Below, one piece after another: positions 19,187 through 28,009 of a DNA stretch of 43,569 nt. The notes under the pieces were generated by a model, which saw only the letters and a program-made list of their open reading frames with translations, was not told where the DNA came from and did not search any database. The DNA comes from an uncultured Actinomycetes bacterium (GTDB lineage Bacteria > Actinomycetota > Actinomycetes > Actinomycetales > Microbacteriaceae). The position numbers and the translations under genes are program-made. The first letter of the stretch is position 1. Every line of letters starts with the position of its first letter. The stretch covers positions 1 to 43,569 of the forward strand of contig CAIXMB010000183.1 of assembly GCA_903920435.1 (NCBI GenBank). The letters are read 5' to 3'.

Positions 19187-20971
19187 GTGAGCACTCCCTT
19201 GCCCGGCCCTACGGTGTTCAACAGAACCGTCGGTACTTTCGCGGCCGAGCACCTCTCACCCTCCTACCCCGAGCGCGCCGCCCGCGGAACCGCGGACAAG
19301 CTGCGCGCCTGGCAGGCCGAGGCACTCGACGAGTACTTCCTCCGCGAGCCGAAGGACTTCCTGGCCGCAGCAACCCCGGGCGCCGGTAAGACCACGTTCG
19401 CGCTGCGGCTCGCGGTGGAACTCATCGCGCGCCGGGTAGTCGACCGGGTCACCGTCGTCGCCCCCACCGACCACCTCAAGCGGCAGTGGGCAGACGCGGC
19501 GCACAAGGTGGGCCTGCGCCTCAACCCCGAGTACAGCAACGGTGACGGGTACGGTGGGCGGCGGTTCCACGGCATGGCCGTCACCTACGCGCAGGTGGCC
19601 ATGCGGGCATCCCTGCACCGGGAGATCACCGAGTCGGCCCGCACCCTCGTGATTCTCGACGAGGTGCACCACGGCGGCGACGCGCTCAGCTGGGGAGACG
19701 CGATCCGCGAGGCGTTCGGCCCCGCCACGAGGCGCCTGTCGCTCACGGGCACGCCGTTCCGCAGCGACCTCGCCCCGATACCGTTCGTCACCTACGCGCC
19801 CGATGAGAAGGGCATCCGTACCTCGGTCACCGACTACAACTACGGGTACGGGCGGGCCCTCACCGACGCGGTGGTGCGGCCCGTGATCTTCATGTCGTAC
19901 GCGGGCAAGATGCGCTGGCGCACCCGCATGGGCGACGAGATGGAGGCTCGTCTCGGCGAGCCGGACACCAAGGACGTAACGGCCCAGGCTTGGCGCACCG
20001 CCCTCGACCCCAAGGGCGACTGGATGTCTGCCGTACTGCGCGCGGCCGACCGGCGGCTGACCGAGGTGCGGCACGCGGTGCCGGATGCCGGCGGGCTCGT
20101 GATCGCGACCGACCAGCAGTCGGCGCGCGCGTACGCGAAGCTGTTGCGCGACATCACGGGGGAGCCGGCGACGGTCGTGCTCTCGGACGAGAAGGAGGCC
20201 TCGGCCCGAATCGAGACGTTCTCCGCCGGGGAGACCCGGTGGATGGTCGCCGTGCGCATGGTGTCGGAGGGTGTCGACGTGCCGCGGCTCGCCGTCGGGG
20301 TCTACGCGACGTCGTCCTCGACGCCCCTGTTCTTCGCGCAGGCGGTGGGGCGCTTCGTGCGCGCGCGCCGCCGTGGCGAGACGGCCACGATCTTCCTGCC
20401 GAGCGTGCCGACCCTGGTGAATCTCGCGGGCCTGCTCGAGCTCGAGCGCGATCATGCCATCGACCGCCGGCAGCCCGAGAACGAACTGCTCGACGACAGC
20501 CTGCTCGACAAGGAGAACCGCGAGGAGGCCACCAGCGAGGAGCTCACCGAGGAATTCGTGTGGGAGGCGCTGGAGTCCGACGCGAACTTCGACCGCGTCT
20601 ACTTCGGTAAAGAGGAGTTCGGCTTCGCCGCCGAACCGGGAAGCGACGAGGAGCTCGACTTCATCGGGCTACCCGGCATCCTCGAGCCCGACCAGGTGCG
20701 GGAGCTGCTCTGGCACCGCCAGCAGCGCCAGTCGCGCCGCTCGGCGGCGAAGCCGAGCCAGGAGCAGGAGCCGGCCCTGTTCCGCAATCTCAAGGAGCAG
20801 CGCAAGCTGCTGAACGCGCTCGTGGGAATTCGCGCGAAGACCTCGGGGGAGCCGCACGCGCTCATCCACGCCGAACTGCGCCGGGTGTGCGGCGGCCCGG
20901 CGGTGGCCCAGGCGACGGTCACGCAACTCCAGTCGCGCATCGATTTCCTGCGCAAGGGCCTGCGGGCTTAA
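19187..20971 (+). CDS. Superfamily 2 DEAD/DEAH-type helicase
   Basis: 594 residues. Motif I is ATPGAGKTTFALR, motif Ia VVAPTDHLKRQW, motif II DEVHHGGD, motif III LTGTPFRS and motif VI QAVGRFVRARRRG, so both RecA-like domains are complete. The DEVH box and layout match the restriction-helicase-like SF2 group that actinobacteria carry as stand-alone genes; no nuclease or methylase partner is adjacent. A Glu-rich acidic segment (about 430-500) follows the motor. GTG is the start, with TAAAGT (19173-19178) 9 nt upstream. It lies in a DNA-repair neighbourhood, so a repair role is plausible but inferred. Confidence 0.9.
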   Translation: MSTPLPGPTVFNRTVGTFAAEHLSPSYPERAARGTADKLRAWQAEALDEYFLREPKDFLAAATPGAGKTTFALRLAVELIARRVVDRVTVVAPTDHLKRQWADAAHKVGLRLNPEYSNGDGYGGRRFHGMAVTYAQVAMRASLHREITESARTLVILDEVHHGGDALSWGDAIREAFGPATRRLSLTGTPFRSDLAPIPFVTYAPDEKGIRTSVTDYNYGYGRALTDAVVRPVIFMSYAGKMRWRTRMGDEMEARLGEPDTKDVTAQAWRTALDPKGDWMSAVLRAADRRLTEVRHAVPDAGGLVIATDQQSARAYAKLLRDITGEPATVVLSDEKEASARIETFSAGETRWMVAVRMVSEGVDVPRLAVGVYATSSSTPLFFAQAVGRFVRARRRGETATIFLPSVPTLVNLAGLLELERDHAIDRRQPENELLDDSLLDKENREEATSEELTEEFVWEALESDANFDRVYFGKEEFGFAAEPGSDEELDFIGLPGILEPDQVRELLWHRQQRQSRRSAAKPSQEQEPALFRNLKEQRKLLNALVGIRAKTSGEPHALIHAELRRVCGGPAVAQATVTQLQSRIDFLRKGLRA

Positions 20972-20993
20972 CGGAACTGCGGGCTTAACGGAA
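20960..20993. repeat. 17-bp tandem duplication over the helicase stop
   Basis: CTGCGGGCTTAACGGAA occurs twice head to tail (20960-20976 and 20977-20993). The first copy carries the TAA stop of the helicase gene (20969-20971), and the second ends in the terminator stem. It looks like a recent replication-slippage duplication. Confidence 0.9.
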
Positions 20994-21024
20994 AACGCCC
21001 CCAGCAACGGAGCTGGGGGCGTTT
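20993..21024. terminator. Strong bidirectional terminator between helicase and cold-shock genes
   Basis: AAACGCCCCCAGC (20993-21005) pairs perfectly over 13 bp with GCTGGGGGCGTTT (21012-21024), with loop AACGGA. A- and T-runs on either side allow use from both strands, serving the convergent helicase and csp genes. Confidence 0.93.
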
Positions 21025-21043
21025 CCTTACTGAGCTATCAAGA

Positions 21044-21247
21044 TCAGAGGGGGCGGATGTTCTCCGCCTGGGGACCCTTCGGTCCCTGAGTGATGTCGAA
21101 CTCGACCTTCTGGTTCTCGTCGAGAGACTTGTAACCACTGGTCGCGATCGCCGAGTAGTGGGCGAACACGTCAGGACTTCCATCCTCAGGGGCGATGAAA
21201 CCAAAGCCCTTTTCCGCGTTGAACCACTTGACGGTGCCTAATGCCAT
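21044..21247 (-). CDS. cspA: Cold-shock domain protein (CspA family)
   Basis: 67 residues, a single OB-fold RNA chaperone. It begins [20 protein letters not shown] with RNP1 KGFGFI and has RNP2-like VFAHYSAI. It would bind single-stranded RNA/DNA and melt RNA structure. GGAGGAG (21260-21254) is a strong Shine-Dalgarno. The upstream promoter candidate TAGCCT (21338-21333) leaves an untranslated leader of about 80 nt, unusual here where most genes seem leaderless. Confidence 0.97.
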   Translation of the reverse strand: MALGTVKWFNAEKGFGFIAPEDGSPDVFAHYSAIATSGYKSLDENQKVEFDITQGPKGPQAENIRPL

Positions 21248-21340
21248 TTAAAACTCCTCCAGGAGCGTTCTACTGGCCCCGACAGTCGAGGCCACATCGA
21301 CAACTCCCGAGGAAACTGCCGACGATGAGGCAAGGCTATA
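21248..21340 (-). promoter_or_regulatory. cspA promoter and untranslated leader with SD hairpin
   Basis: TATAGCCT (21340-21333 on the minus strand) offers a -10 element. The leader ends in CTCC-TGGA-GGAG (21265-21254), a short stem that pairs the Shine-Dalgarno with an upstream anti-SD. The rest of the 156-bp gap up to dnaE2 (to 21403) shows no gene. Confidence 0.45.
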
Positions 21341-21403
21341 GCAGGATGTACCCCATCACGCCATGTATTTCACAATCGGTGCGAGATGGTAACAATCGTT
21401 CAG

Positions 21404-24400
21404 CTATCGGAAGTCCCGTGACGCTGTCTTCGGGGCCATCGCCAGCACCTCGAATTTGTCGGCGATGACGTTGGTCACCCCCTCCGCGGTGCGCTCGAGA
21501 ATTCCCCGCACGATGAGCGCCGGCGACTCCCGCGCGATGCGCCGGTACCGCGTCCACACCCCGACGCTGCAGATGACGTTGATGAGCCCGGTCTCGTCCT
21601 CGATGTTGAGGAAGGTGATGCCGCTCGCCGTCGCCGGGCGCTGCCGGTGGGTGACGACGCCGCCGATCTCGATGCGCCTGCCGCTCTCGGTGGTCGCGAG
21701 CGACGCAGCGGTACGGATGCCCCTGCCCGCGAGCACACCGCGCAGGTGCTTCACGGGGTGGCTGTCGGTGGACATGCCCGTCGCCCACAAATCGGACATG
21801 AGCTCGTCGACCTCCGACGGCATGCTGAACAGCGGCGGCTGCACCGACACGATGCTGCCGGGCAGGTACTCCTCGCGGTCCTGGGCGGCGTTGCCCGCGT
21901 TCCACATCGCCTCGCGCCGTGCGAGCCCGAAGCAGTCGAACGCCCCGGCAGCGGCGAGCACCTCGAGCTGGGCGGTGGTGAGCCCCACTCGTCGCACGAG
22001 ATCGTTCATGTCACGGAACTCGCCGGCGCGGTCGCGCTCGGCGACGATCTTCAGCGCCACCTTCTCACCGATGCCGTTCACCTCGTCGAGCCCGAGGCGC
22101 ACGGCGAAATTGCCGTCGCGGCGGTGTTCGTCGGTGTCGAAGTGGGCCGTGCGGTCGAACACCTTGTCGACGGGAGGCTGGTCGCGGTCCAGGCAGCGAT
22201 CGCTCCCTGAGGCCGCCGAAGGGCGCCCTTCGAGGGCCTCAGGGTCCACAGCCTCGAGCCCGGCGTACGCCCCCGAGCGCTGGATGTCGGGCCTGAGCAC
22301 CTGCACACCGTGGCGGCGGGCATCCGCGACGAGGCTCTGGGGCGAGTAGAAGCCCATGGGCTGGGCGCGCAGCATCGAGGCCAGGAACGCCGCCGGGTAG
22401 TGCAGCCGCATCCACGCACTCGCGTAGACGAGCAGCCCGAAGCTCAGCGCGTGGCTCTCGGCGAACCCGAACCCGGCGAAGGCCTGGATCGCCCCGTAGA
22501 TCTTGTCGGCGTCCTCGCCGTGGATGTCGTGCGAGGCCATGCCCTCGTAGAGCTTGGCGCGCAGCTTCTCGATCTTCTCGATGCCGCGCTTGGAGCCCAT
22601 CGCCCTGCGCAGGTGGTCGGCGTCGTCGGGGGTGCAGCCGCCCACCGCCACGGCGACCTGCATGAGCTGCTCCTGGAAGATGGGGATTCCCAGCGTGCGC
22701 TCGAGCGGCTCCTTGAGCTTGGGGTGCAGGTAGGTGACCTCCTCGACGCCCATCTTGCGGCGGACGTACGGATGCACGGCACCGCCCTGGATCGGCCCGG
22801 GCCGCACCAGCGCGATCTCGACGACGAGGTGGTAGAACTCGCGGGGCTGCAACCGGGGCAGCAGCCCCATCTGCGCGCGGGACTCCACCTGGAACACCCC
22901 GACGGCGTCGGCCCGGCAGAGCTGGTCGTACACGCCCTGCTCCTCCGCGGGGATCGTCGCGAGCTCCCAGTGCTCCCCGAGCGTGGCGTCGACCATGTCG
23001 AAGGTGTACTGCAGGGCGGAGAGCATGCCGAGCCCGAGCAGGTCGAACTTGACGAGGCCCATCCAGGCGCAATCGTCTTTGTCCCACTGCACGACGGTGC
23101 GCTTCTCCATGCGCGCGTGCTCGATGGGCACAACCTCGCCCACGGGCCGCTTGGTGAGCACCATGCCGCCCGAGTGGATGCCGAGGTGCCGCGGGAACTT
23201 CATGACCTCGAGCGCGAGCCCCACGACGTTCTCGGGGATGTCGTGGTCGTCACTCGAGATCACGGCGCCCCAGCGCTCGACCTGCTTCGACCACGCATCC
23301 TGCTGGCCCGGGCTGTGGCCGAGCGCCTTCGCCATGTCGCGCACGGCGAACTTCGGCCGGTACTGGATGACGTTGGCGACCTGGGCCGCGTTCTCCCTGC
23401 CGTACTTGTCGAAGACGTACTGGATGACCTCCTCGCGGCGGTCGGAGTCGAAGTCGACGTCGATGTCGGGCTCCTCCTCGCGCATCGCCGAGATGAACCG
23501 CTCGAACGGCAGCCCGTACCTGATCGCGTCGATCGCCGTGATCATGAGCAGGTAGCAGACCGCGGAGTTCGCGGCAGAGCCGCGACCCTGGCAGAGGATG
23601 CCGCGGCTCCTCGCGAAGCGCACGATGTCCCACACGATCAGGAAGTAGCCGGCGAAGTGCTTCTCCTCGATGACCCGCAGCTCGTTCTCGATGCGCTCGC
23701 GCTTGGCGTCATCCATCACCATCTGCCGCTTCTCGACCCCCTCCCACACGAGCTGGCGCAGGAAGCTCATCGGGGTGTGGCCGTCGGGAACGTCCTGATC
23801 GGGCAGGTCGGGCTTCGCGGAGCGCAGCTCGAACCCCACCTCGTCGGCGATGACCACCGAATTCTCGACGGCGCCCGGGTAGCGCGCGAACCGCGCGGCC
23901 ATCTCCGCACCCGACCGCAGGTGGGCGGAGCCCGACGAGGGCAGCCAGCCGTCCATCTCGTCGAGGCTGCGCCGCGCGCGCACCGACGAGAGCGCGGTGT
24001 GCAGGTGGTGCTGCTGCGGGGTCGCGTAGTGCACGTTGCCGGTGGCGACGACGCGCAGCCCGCGCTCGAGAGCGAGGCCGTAGAGCACGTCGTTGCGCGA
24101 GCTGCCGAGCGGGTCGCCGTGGTCGAAGAGCTCGACCACGACGTTCTCGGCGCCGAAGAGCTCGACGAGGTGGTCGAGCTCGGCACCGGCGGTTCCGGTG
24201 GAGAGCCCCTGCCGCACCGCGCCCTTGCGGCAGCCGGTCAGCACCAGCCAGTGCCCGCCCGCCCATTCGGCGAGGCCCTCGAGGTCGTAGACGGGCCGAC
24301 CCTTCTCACCGCCGCGCAGTTGCGCCTCGGTGATGGCCGCCGCGAGCCGGTGGTAGCCCTCCTCCTTGCGCGCGAGCACGAGCAGGTGGACGCCCTCGGG

Positions 24401-24820
24401 GTCGGCGACGCCGTTCTGCGGTGCGCGCAGGCCGAGCGAGAGCTCGGCACCGAACACCGTGGCGACGCCGAGCTCCGCCGCGGCCTCCGCCATGCGGGCG
24501 ATGCCGTAGAAGCCGTCATGGTCGGTGAGGGCGAGGGAGTGCAGGCCCAGTCGTGCCGCCTCTTCCGCAAGCGATTCGGGCATGCTCGCCCCGTCGAGGA
24601 AGCTGAAACTCGAGTGGGCGTGCAGTTCGGCGTACGGCACGAGGGTGCCGGGGGCGGGTGCCGCGGCATCCGGCGGCGCCTGGTAGGCCTTGCGCTTGAG
24701 CGACCAGCCCGGGCTGTCGCCGCCGTCGGCGCCGAGCGGTGGCGCGGTGCCCGGGCGGGAGGCGTCGCTGAGCTTCTTCTCGAACTCCGACCACGGGATG
24801 GGCGGGTTGTTCCAGCCCAT
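21404..24820 (-). CDS. dnaE2: Error-prone DNA polymerase (C family)
   Basis: 1138 residues, the mutasome polymerase. A PHP domain lies at the N terminus (YAELHAHSSFSFLDGASMPE, about 63-82; TDHDGFYG near 100). The palm has GRGSAANS (about 412) and the catalytic PDIDVDFDSDRREEV with D452/D454, followed by helix-hairpin-helix and an OB fold near the C terminus (ITFLNIEDETGLINV). It extends damaged primer ends in SOS-induced mutagenesis together with ImuA' and ImuB. It starts 12 bp after the imuB stop and is the third gene of the LexA-controlled operon. Confidence 0.96.
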   Translation of the reverse strand: MGWNNPPIPWSEFEKKLSDASRPGTAPPLGADGGDSPGWSLKRKAYQAPPDAAAPAPGTLVPYAELHAHSSFSFLDGASMPESLAEEAARLGLHSLALTDHDGFYGIARMAEAAAELGVATVFGAELSLGLRAPQNGVADPEGVHLLVLARKEEGYHRLAAAITEAQLRGGEKGRPVYDLEGLAEWAGGHWLVLTGCRKGAVRQGLSTGTAGAELDHLVELFGAENVVVELFDHGDPLGSSRNDVLYGLALERGLRVVATGNVHYATPQQHHLHTALSSVRARRSLDEMDGWLPSSGSAHLRSGAEMAARFARYPGAVENSVVIADEVGFELRSAKPDLPDQDVPDGHTPMSFLRQLVWEGVEKRQMVMDDAKRERIENELRVIEEKHFAGYFLIVWDIVRFARSRGILCQGRGSAANSAVCYLLMITAIDAIRYGLPFERFISAMREEEPDIDVDFDSDRREEVIQYVFDKYGRENAAQVANVIQYRPKFAVRDMAKALGHSPGQQDAWSKQVERWGAVISSDDHDIPENVVGLALEVMKFPRHLGIHSGGMVLTKRPVGEVVPIEHARMEKRTVVQWDKDDCAWMGLVKFDLLGLGMLSALQYTFDMVDATLGEHWELATIPAEEQGVYDQLCRADAVGVFQVESRAQMGLLPRLQPREFYHLVVEIALVRPGPIQGGAVHPYVRRKMGVEEVTYLHPKLKEPLERTLGIPIFQEQLMQVAVAVGGCTPDDADHLRRAMGSKRGIEKIEKLRAKLYEGMASHDIHGEDADKIYGAIQAFAGFGFAESHALSFGLLVYASAWMRLHYPAAFLASMLRAQPMGFYSPQSLVADARRHGVQVLRPDIQRSGAYAGLEAVDPEALEGRPSAASGSDRCLDRDQPPVDKVFDRTAHFDTDEHRRDGNFAVRLGLDEVNGIGEKVALKIVAERDRAGEFRDMNDLVRRVGLTTAQLEVLAAAGAFDCFGLARREAMWNAGNAAQDREEYLPGSIVSVQPPLFSMPSEVDELMSDLWATGMSTDSHPVKHLRGVLAGRGIRTAASLATTESGRRIEIGGVVTHRQRPATASGITFLNIEDETGLINVICSVGVWTRYRRIARESPALIVRGILERTAEGVTNVIADKFEVLAMAPKTASRDFR

Positions 24821-24832
24821 CAGCGGGCCCGG

Positions 24833-26473
24833 TTAGTCATAGCGGGCCTCTGCCCACCAGCCGCTCGAGTCGAGCACGAGCAGCCACGCGCAGCCGGTCT
24901 CGTCGACGGCCTGGAAGCGCCAGGCGCTGCGCGCCCCCTCCGACCACCAGCGCTCGTCGAGCGGCCACGGGCCTGCCCACGCGATGATGCCGCGCACCTC
25001 GCTGCCCGTCGCCGAGAAGCGCGCGGGCGGCGCAGAGACCGCGCCGCGCTCGTCGACGGCGACGGTCGCCGAGTCGGCGGAGAAGACGTGCACCGGATGC
25101 CGCGGCAAGAACACCGTGCCGGGCAACGGGTTCGGCAGCCGGCCGGGCCACGGCTGCTCGACGGGCCGCGCGCCGACGGGTCGGTCGCCCCACGCCACGA
25201 GCTGCTGGCGGTCGGAGAGCGTGCGGCCGCCGCCCACGGCGGGCATGAGCACGGCGCCGTGGCCCAGCATGCTCTGCACGCGCGAGAGGCCGTGGTGGAT
25301 GCGCTCGTCGGGGCCGGCGCCCCACAGCCCGCTTTCGTGGTTGCCGATCGCGTCGACGGCCTCGGGGGAGATGCGCACGCGCGTGACCCCCGACCGCAGG
25401 CCGACATCGCCCGCGCCCTGCAGCTGCCAGCGCACGCGGTCGACGACATCCGCGGGCGTGAACGAGCGCGGGTGCAGCCACACCCGCTCCGACTCGTCGG
25501 TGCCGTCCTGGCGACCCGAATCGGAGCGCAGCTCGACGCGGATCGCCGTGCACACGAGCTTCGCGGCGGTGAGCGAGTCGACGAACTGCTCGGCGACAGC
25601 GCGCACGCCGAACGCGACCTGATCGACGCGGTCGAGCGCCGGCTCGAAGTCGACGACGACGTCGAGGTCGCGCGGGGGAGTGCGCGGCGTGATCGGCCAC
25701 GAGTCACGCCCGCTCGCGAGCGCGTGCAGTCGGGCACCGCCGTGCCCGAAGCGCGTGAAGACATCGTCGGCTCCCAGTTGTGCGAAGTCACCGAGAGTAC
25801 GGATGCCCAGCCTGCGCAGGAGCGTCACGAGCTGGGGATCGTCGAGGAGTCCGATGCCGAGGGGCTCGAGGAATCCGGCTGCGGCCCCGGGAGCGACGAT
25901 GCGCACGGAGTCGGTGCGCCGCGCCGCCTGGTCGGCCGTGAAGATACCGTCGGCGATACCGACGCGCGCGCCGCCAGCGCCCTCTTCGTCCGCACGGCCG
26001 GCGAGGAAGAGCCCCGCGGCCTTCTCGCCACCGTAGTAACGGGCGGCGCCGCGGATGCGCACGGCGCACAGCCCCGGGCGCAGTACCTGCACGCCCGGCA
26101 CGAGCGCCTCCATCGCCGCGATGACGGGCTCGAACGCCCGGCTGTCGAGGGCGGGATCGTGGTCGAGGACGATGAGCTCCGGATGCCTGGCCTGCGCCTC
26201 GCGCACGCGGAGCCCGCGTTGCACGCCCTGGGCGCGGGCGGTCGCAGAGCACGCGAACACGAGGTTCTTCGTGACGAGGGCGATCGCGGAATCCGGCGGC
26301 AGCTTCTCGTGCTGGAGTGCGGCAGTCACCGGCCAGTCGGGGCACCACAGCACGGCGACGCGCGGGGGCTCGGCGCCGGGGAGTTCGGCGCCGGGTTTTC
26401 GGTCAGCGGAGACGCTGGTGGAGCTCGTGCGCTCGAGCTGCAGGGCGGGAGCGCGCCGGGTGCGGGGGCTCAC
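24833..26473 (-). CDS. imuB: ImuB, catalytically inactive Y-family polymerase of the SOS mutasome
   Basis: 546 residues. The Y-family fold is recognisable (VAVLWCPDWPVTAAL, ADGIFTADQAAR, LGIRTLGDFAQLGADDVFTRFG), but the DxD metal-binding motif of DinB is replaced by WCPDW, and SIDEAF-like acidic residues are lacking, as in known ImuB. It is the hub that links DnaE2 and ImuA' to the sliding clamp; RQQLVAWGD near residue 425 is a possible degenerate clamp motif. The GTG start overlaps the imuA' stop (GTGA), so the two are translationally coupled. The frame stays open further upstream, but that part is shadow. Confidence 0.92.
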   Translation of the reverse strand: MSPRTRRAPALQLERTSSTSVSADRKPGAELPGAEPPRVAVLWCPDWPVTAALQHEKLPPDSAIALVTKNLVFACSATARAQGVQRGLRVREAQARHPELIVLDHDPALDSRAFEPVIAAMEALVPGVQVLRPGLCAVRIRGAARYYGGEKAAGLFLAGRADEEGAGGARVGIADGIFTADQAARRTDSVRIVAPGAAAGFLEPLGIGLLDDPQLVTLLRRLGIRTLGDFAQLGADDVFTRFGHGGARLHALASGRDSWPITPRTPPRDLDVVVDFEPALDRVDQVAFGVRAVAEQFVDSLTAAKLVCTAIRVELRSDSGRQDGTDESERVWLHPRSFTPADVVDRVRWQLQGAGDVGLRSGVTRVRISPEAVDAIGNHESGLWGAGPDERIHHGLSRVQSMLGHGAVLMPAVGGGRTLSDRQQLVAWGDRPVGARPVEQPWPGRLPNPLPGTVFLPRHPVHVFSADSATVAVDERGAVSAPPARFSATGSEVRGIIAWAGPWPLDERWWSEGARSAWRFQAVDETGCAWLLVLDSSGWWAEARYD

Positions 26474-27192
26474 GCGAACCGCCGCTGCTTGTCGTGACCG
26501 AGCTCGTCGTGCTGCACGTCGGAGCGCCGCACGGCCTCGCCCGCATCGGGCAGCCACAGCCGGGCGCTGCGCGGACGGGTGGCGGTGCGGCTCGTGACCG
26601 TGACGGTCACCTCGCGCGCGGAGAGGTGGCCGTGCCCCTCGCCGATGCCGTGCCACTCGCTGCGCGAGAGGGAGAGCATCGCCTCCGTCTGCGGCCACGG
26701 CCCGAGCACCAGCAGGGTGGTGCCGCGCTGCCGCAGCCGCGCGGCGAGTCTCGCGACGCTCGAATCGGTAGCGCGCCGTGGCGGGCGCGTGACGACGATG
26801 CCCATGACGTCGGCGATCGCGGCGGTCACCGCGAGCCACTGGTCGCCCGGATGCGGCACGAGCACGAGCCGGTCGAGGTCGACGCCGAAGTGCTGGGCGG
26901 CCTCGACGCCGAACTCGGGCATGCCCACGATGCCGCACCACGTACCCGCGGCGGAGGGCGCGGCGAGCAGGGTCATGAGCAGCATCGCCGAGCGGTCGAG
27001 CGAGTAGGCGGCCCCCTGCTGCAAACCGCCGCCGGGGAGGAGACCGGCGAGGGCGGGATGGGTGGGCAGGAGCTTCGAGTCGAGTTTGCGCGCCTGCATC
27101 GAATTGATGCGGGCCTTGAGTTCGGCTACCGTCTGCTGTTCCGGAGCGCGCTCGAGTACGGCAGTTGCCGTCAGCGAGGTTGCAGGGGACAC
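26470..27192 (-). CDS. imuA': ImuA' (RecA-like accessory protein of the SOS mutasome)
   Basis: About 240 residues. The region ALAGLLPGGGLQQGAAYSL resembles the RecA/SulA-like P-loop region but lacks a canonical GxxxxGKT, typical of actinobacterial ImuA'. GTWCGIVGMPEFGVEAAQ and LVLGPWPQTEAML complete the RecA-like core; the C-terminal tail is basic. Start choice: an ATG at 27210 lies inside the LexA box, upstream of the expected transcription start. GTG 27192 is exactly 7 nt after the -10 hexamer (27204-27199), so a leaderless GTG start is preferred. First gene of imuA'-imuB-dnaE2. Confidence 0.85.
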   Translation of the reverse strand: MSPATSLTATAVLERAPEQQTVAELKARINSMQARKLDSKLLPTHPALAGLLPGGGLQQGAAYSLDRSAMLLMTLLAAPSAAGTWCGIVGMPEFGVEAAQHFGVDLDRLVLVPHPGDQWLAVTAAIADVMGIVVTRPPRRATDSSVARLAARLRQRGTTLLVLGPWPQTEAMLSLSRSEWHGIGEGHGHLSAREVTVTVTSRTATRPRSARLWLPDAGEAVRRSDVQHDELGHDKQRRFA

Positions 27193-27198
27193 CTGTTC

Positions 27199-27227
27199 AT
27201 AGTCGAACATATGTTCGAGTGTGTCAA
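27199..27227 (-). promoter_or_regulatory. SOS promoter with perfect LexA box for imuA'-imuB-dnaE2
   Basis: TCGAACATATGTTCGA (27203-27218) is a perfect 16-bp palindrome matching the Gram-positive/actinobacterial SOS box GAAC-N4-GTTC. It lies between a consensus -35 TTGACA (27227-27222) and a -10 GACTAT (27204-27199) spaced by 17 bp, so LexA would occlude both elements. The predicted transcription start coincides with GTG 27192. Confidence 0.93.
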
Positions 27228-27256
27228 TTGCCGCCGACACTGAGCGGCGTGTCGCG

Positions 27257-27598
27257 CTACAGCGCTCCGAACGCTCCGAACGCCGCGGCGACGTACAGCA
27301 CGACGAGCACGGCGTCGATGGCGAGCACCACGAGGGCCGCGGCACCCAGCGCCCTGCCGCGACGGAGGAAGATCGCGAGGATGCCCAGCACGAGGGCGGC
27401 GAAGGCGGCGAGCGGCACGACGAACCAGCCGAACGCGGAGACGTTGGCGAGCACGGTCACGGCAGCGGGCGCGTCATCGCGCGTCGCGAGCAGCACGGAG
27501 TAGAACCCGCCGAACAGCCACACCGGCGCGAGGATGGCGCACACGAGGGCTCCGATGCCGAGGGCGCGGCGCGGCTGCGGTGATGCGACTGTCGACAT
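27257..27598 (-). CDS. Small membrane protein, DUF4190-like
   Basis: 113 residues with three or four hydrophobic segments (LGIGALVCAILAPVWLFGGF, VLANVSAFGWFVVPLAAFAA, LVLGILAIFLRRG, ALVVLAIDAVLVVLYVAAAF). The layout resembles DUF4190 proteins, function unknown; resemblance is weak. The frame opens at 27628, but TACCGT (27611-27606) ends 8 nt before the ATG at 27598. It is upstream of, and in the same direction as, the SOS operon, ending 30 bp before its promoter. Confidence 0.7.
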   Translation of the reverse strand: MSTVASPQPRRALGIGALVCAILAPVWLFGGFYSVLLATRDDAPAAVTVLANVSAFGWFVVPLAAFAALVLGILAIFLRRGRALGAAALVVLAIDAVLVVLYVAAAFGAFGAL

Positions 27599-27660
27599 GG
27601 GGTTCACGGTAGCGGGGCGGGCGGGCATCCGGACACAGGGAAAGCGCGCAACAATGCACC

Positions 27661-28002
27661 ATGACCAAGAATTGGACCCCGCTCGCCGTGATCTGGCTCT
27701 CCCTCGCGATCATCGGACTCATCGGCACCTGGACCTTCAACACCCTGGCGATCGTGCAGCTGCGCGACTTCATCGGCGACTGGGTGGGAAGCGGCCCGGC
27801 CGTCTCGTCGCTCACCGTCGACCTGCTCGTCGCGGCGGTCGCCGGCTGCATCCTCATCGTCGTCGAGTCACGCCGTCTCGGCATGAAGCGCGCCTGGCTC
27901 TACATCGTGCTCTCGGGGGTGACGGCGTTCGCGTTCACGTTCCCGCTCTGGCTCGCGATGCGCGAGCGGGCGCTGACCGCTGCCCGCTCCTCGGCCTCCT
28001 GA
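27661..28002 (+). CDS. Small membrane protein, DUF2834-like
   Basis: 113 residues with three hydrophobic segments: PLAVIWLSLAIIGLIGTWTF, DLLVAAVAGCILIVV and AWLYIVLSGVTAFAFTFPLW. The pattern, including the FNTLAI and ESRRLGMKRAWLY loops, fits DUF2834, a family of unknown function. Divergent from the DUF4190-like gene, 62 bp apart; AACAAT (27650-27655) may be its -10. Confidence 0.72.
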   Translation: MTKNWTPLAVIWLSLAIIGLIGTWTFNTLAIVQLRDFIGDWVGSGPAVSSLTVDLLVAAVAGCILIVVESRRLGMKRAWLYIVLSGVTAFAFTFPLWLAMRERALTAARSSAS

Positions 28003-28009
28003 ATCGGCC

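Noticed and set aside
22310-26497. 1395-codon open frame on the plus strand
   Set aside because: Antisense to dnaE2 and imuB, which have full domain sets; its composition (Arg/Gly/Val/His) is that of a mirror frame.
26474-26941. N-terminal extension of ImuB to 26941
   Set aside because: It overlaps imuA' completely and has mirror-frame composition; the GTGA junction at 26470-26473 is the natural start.
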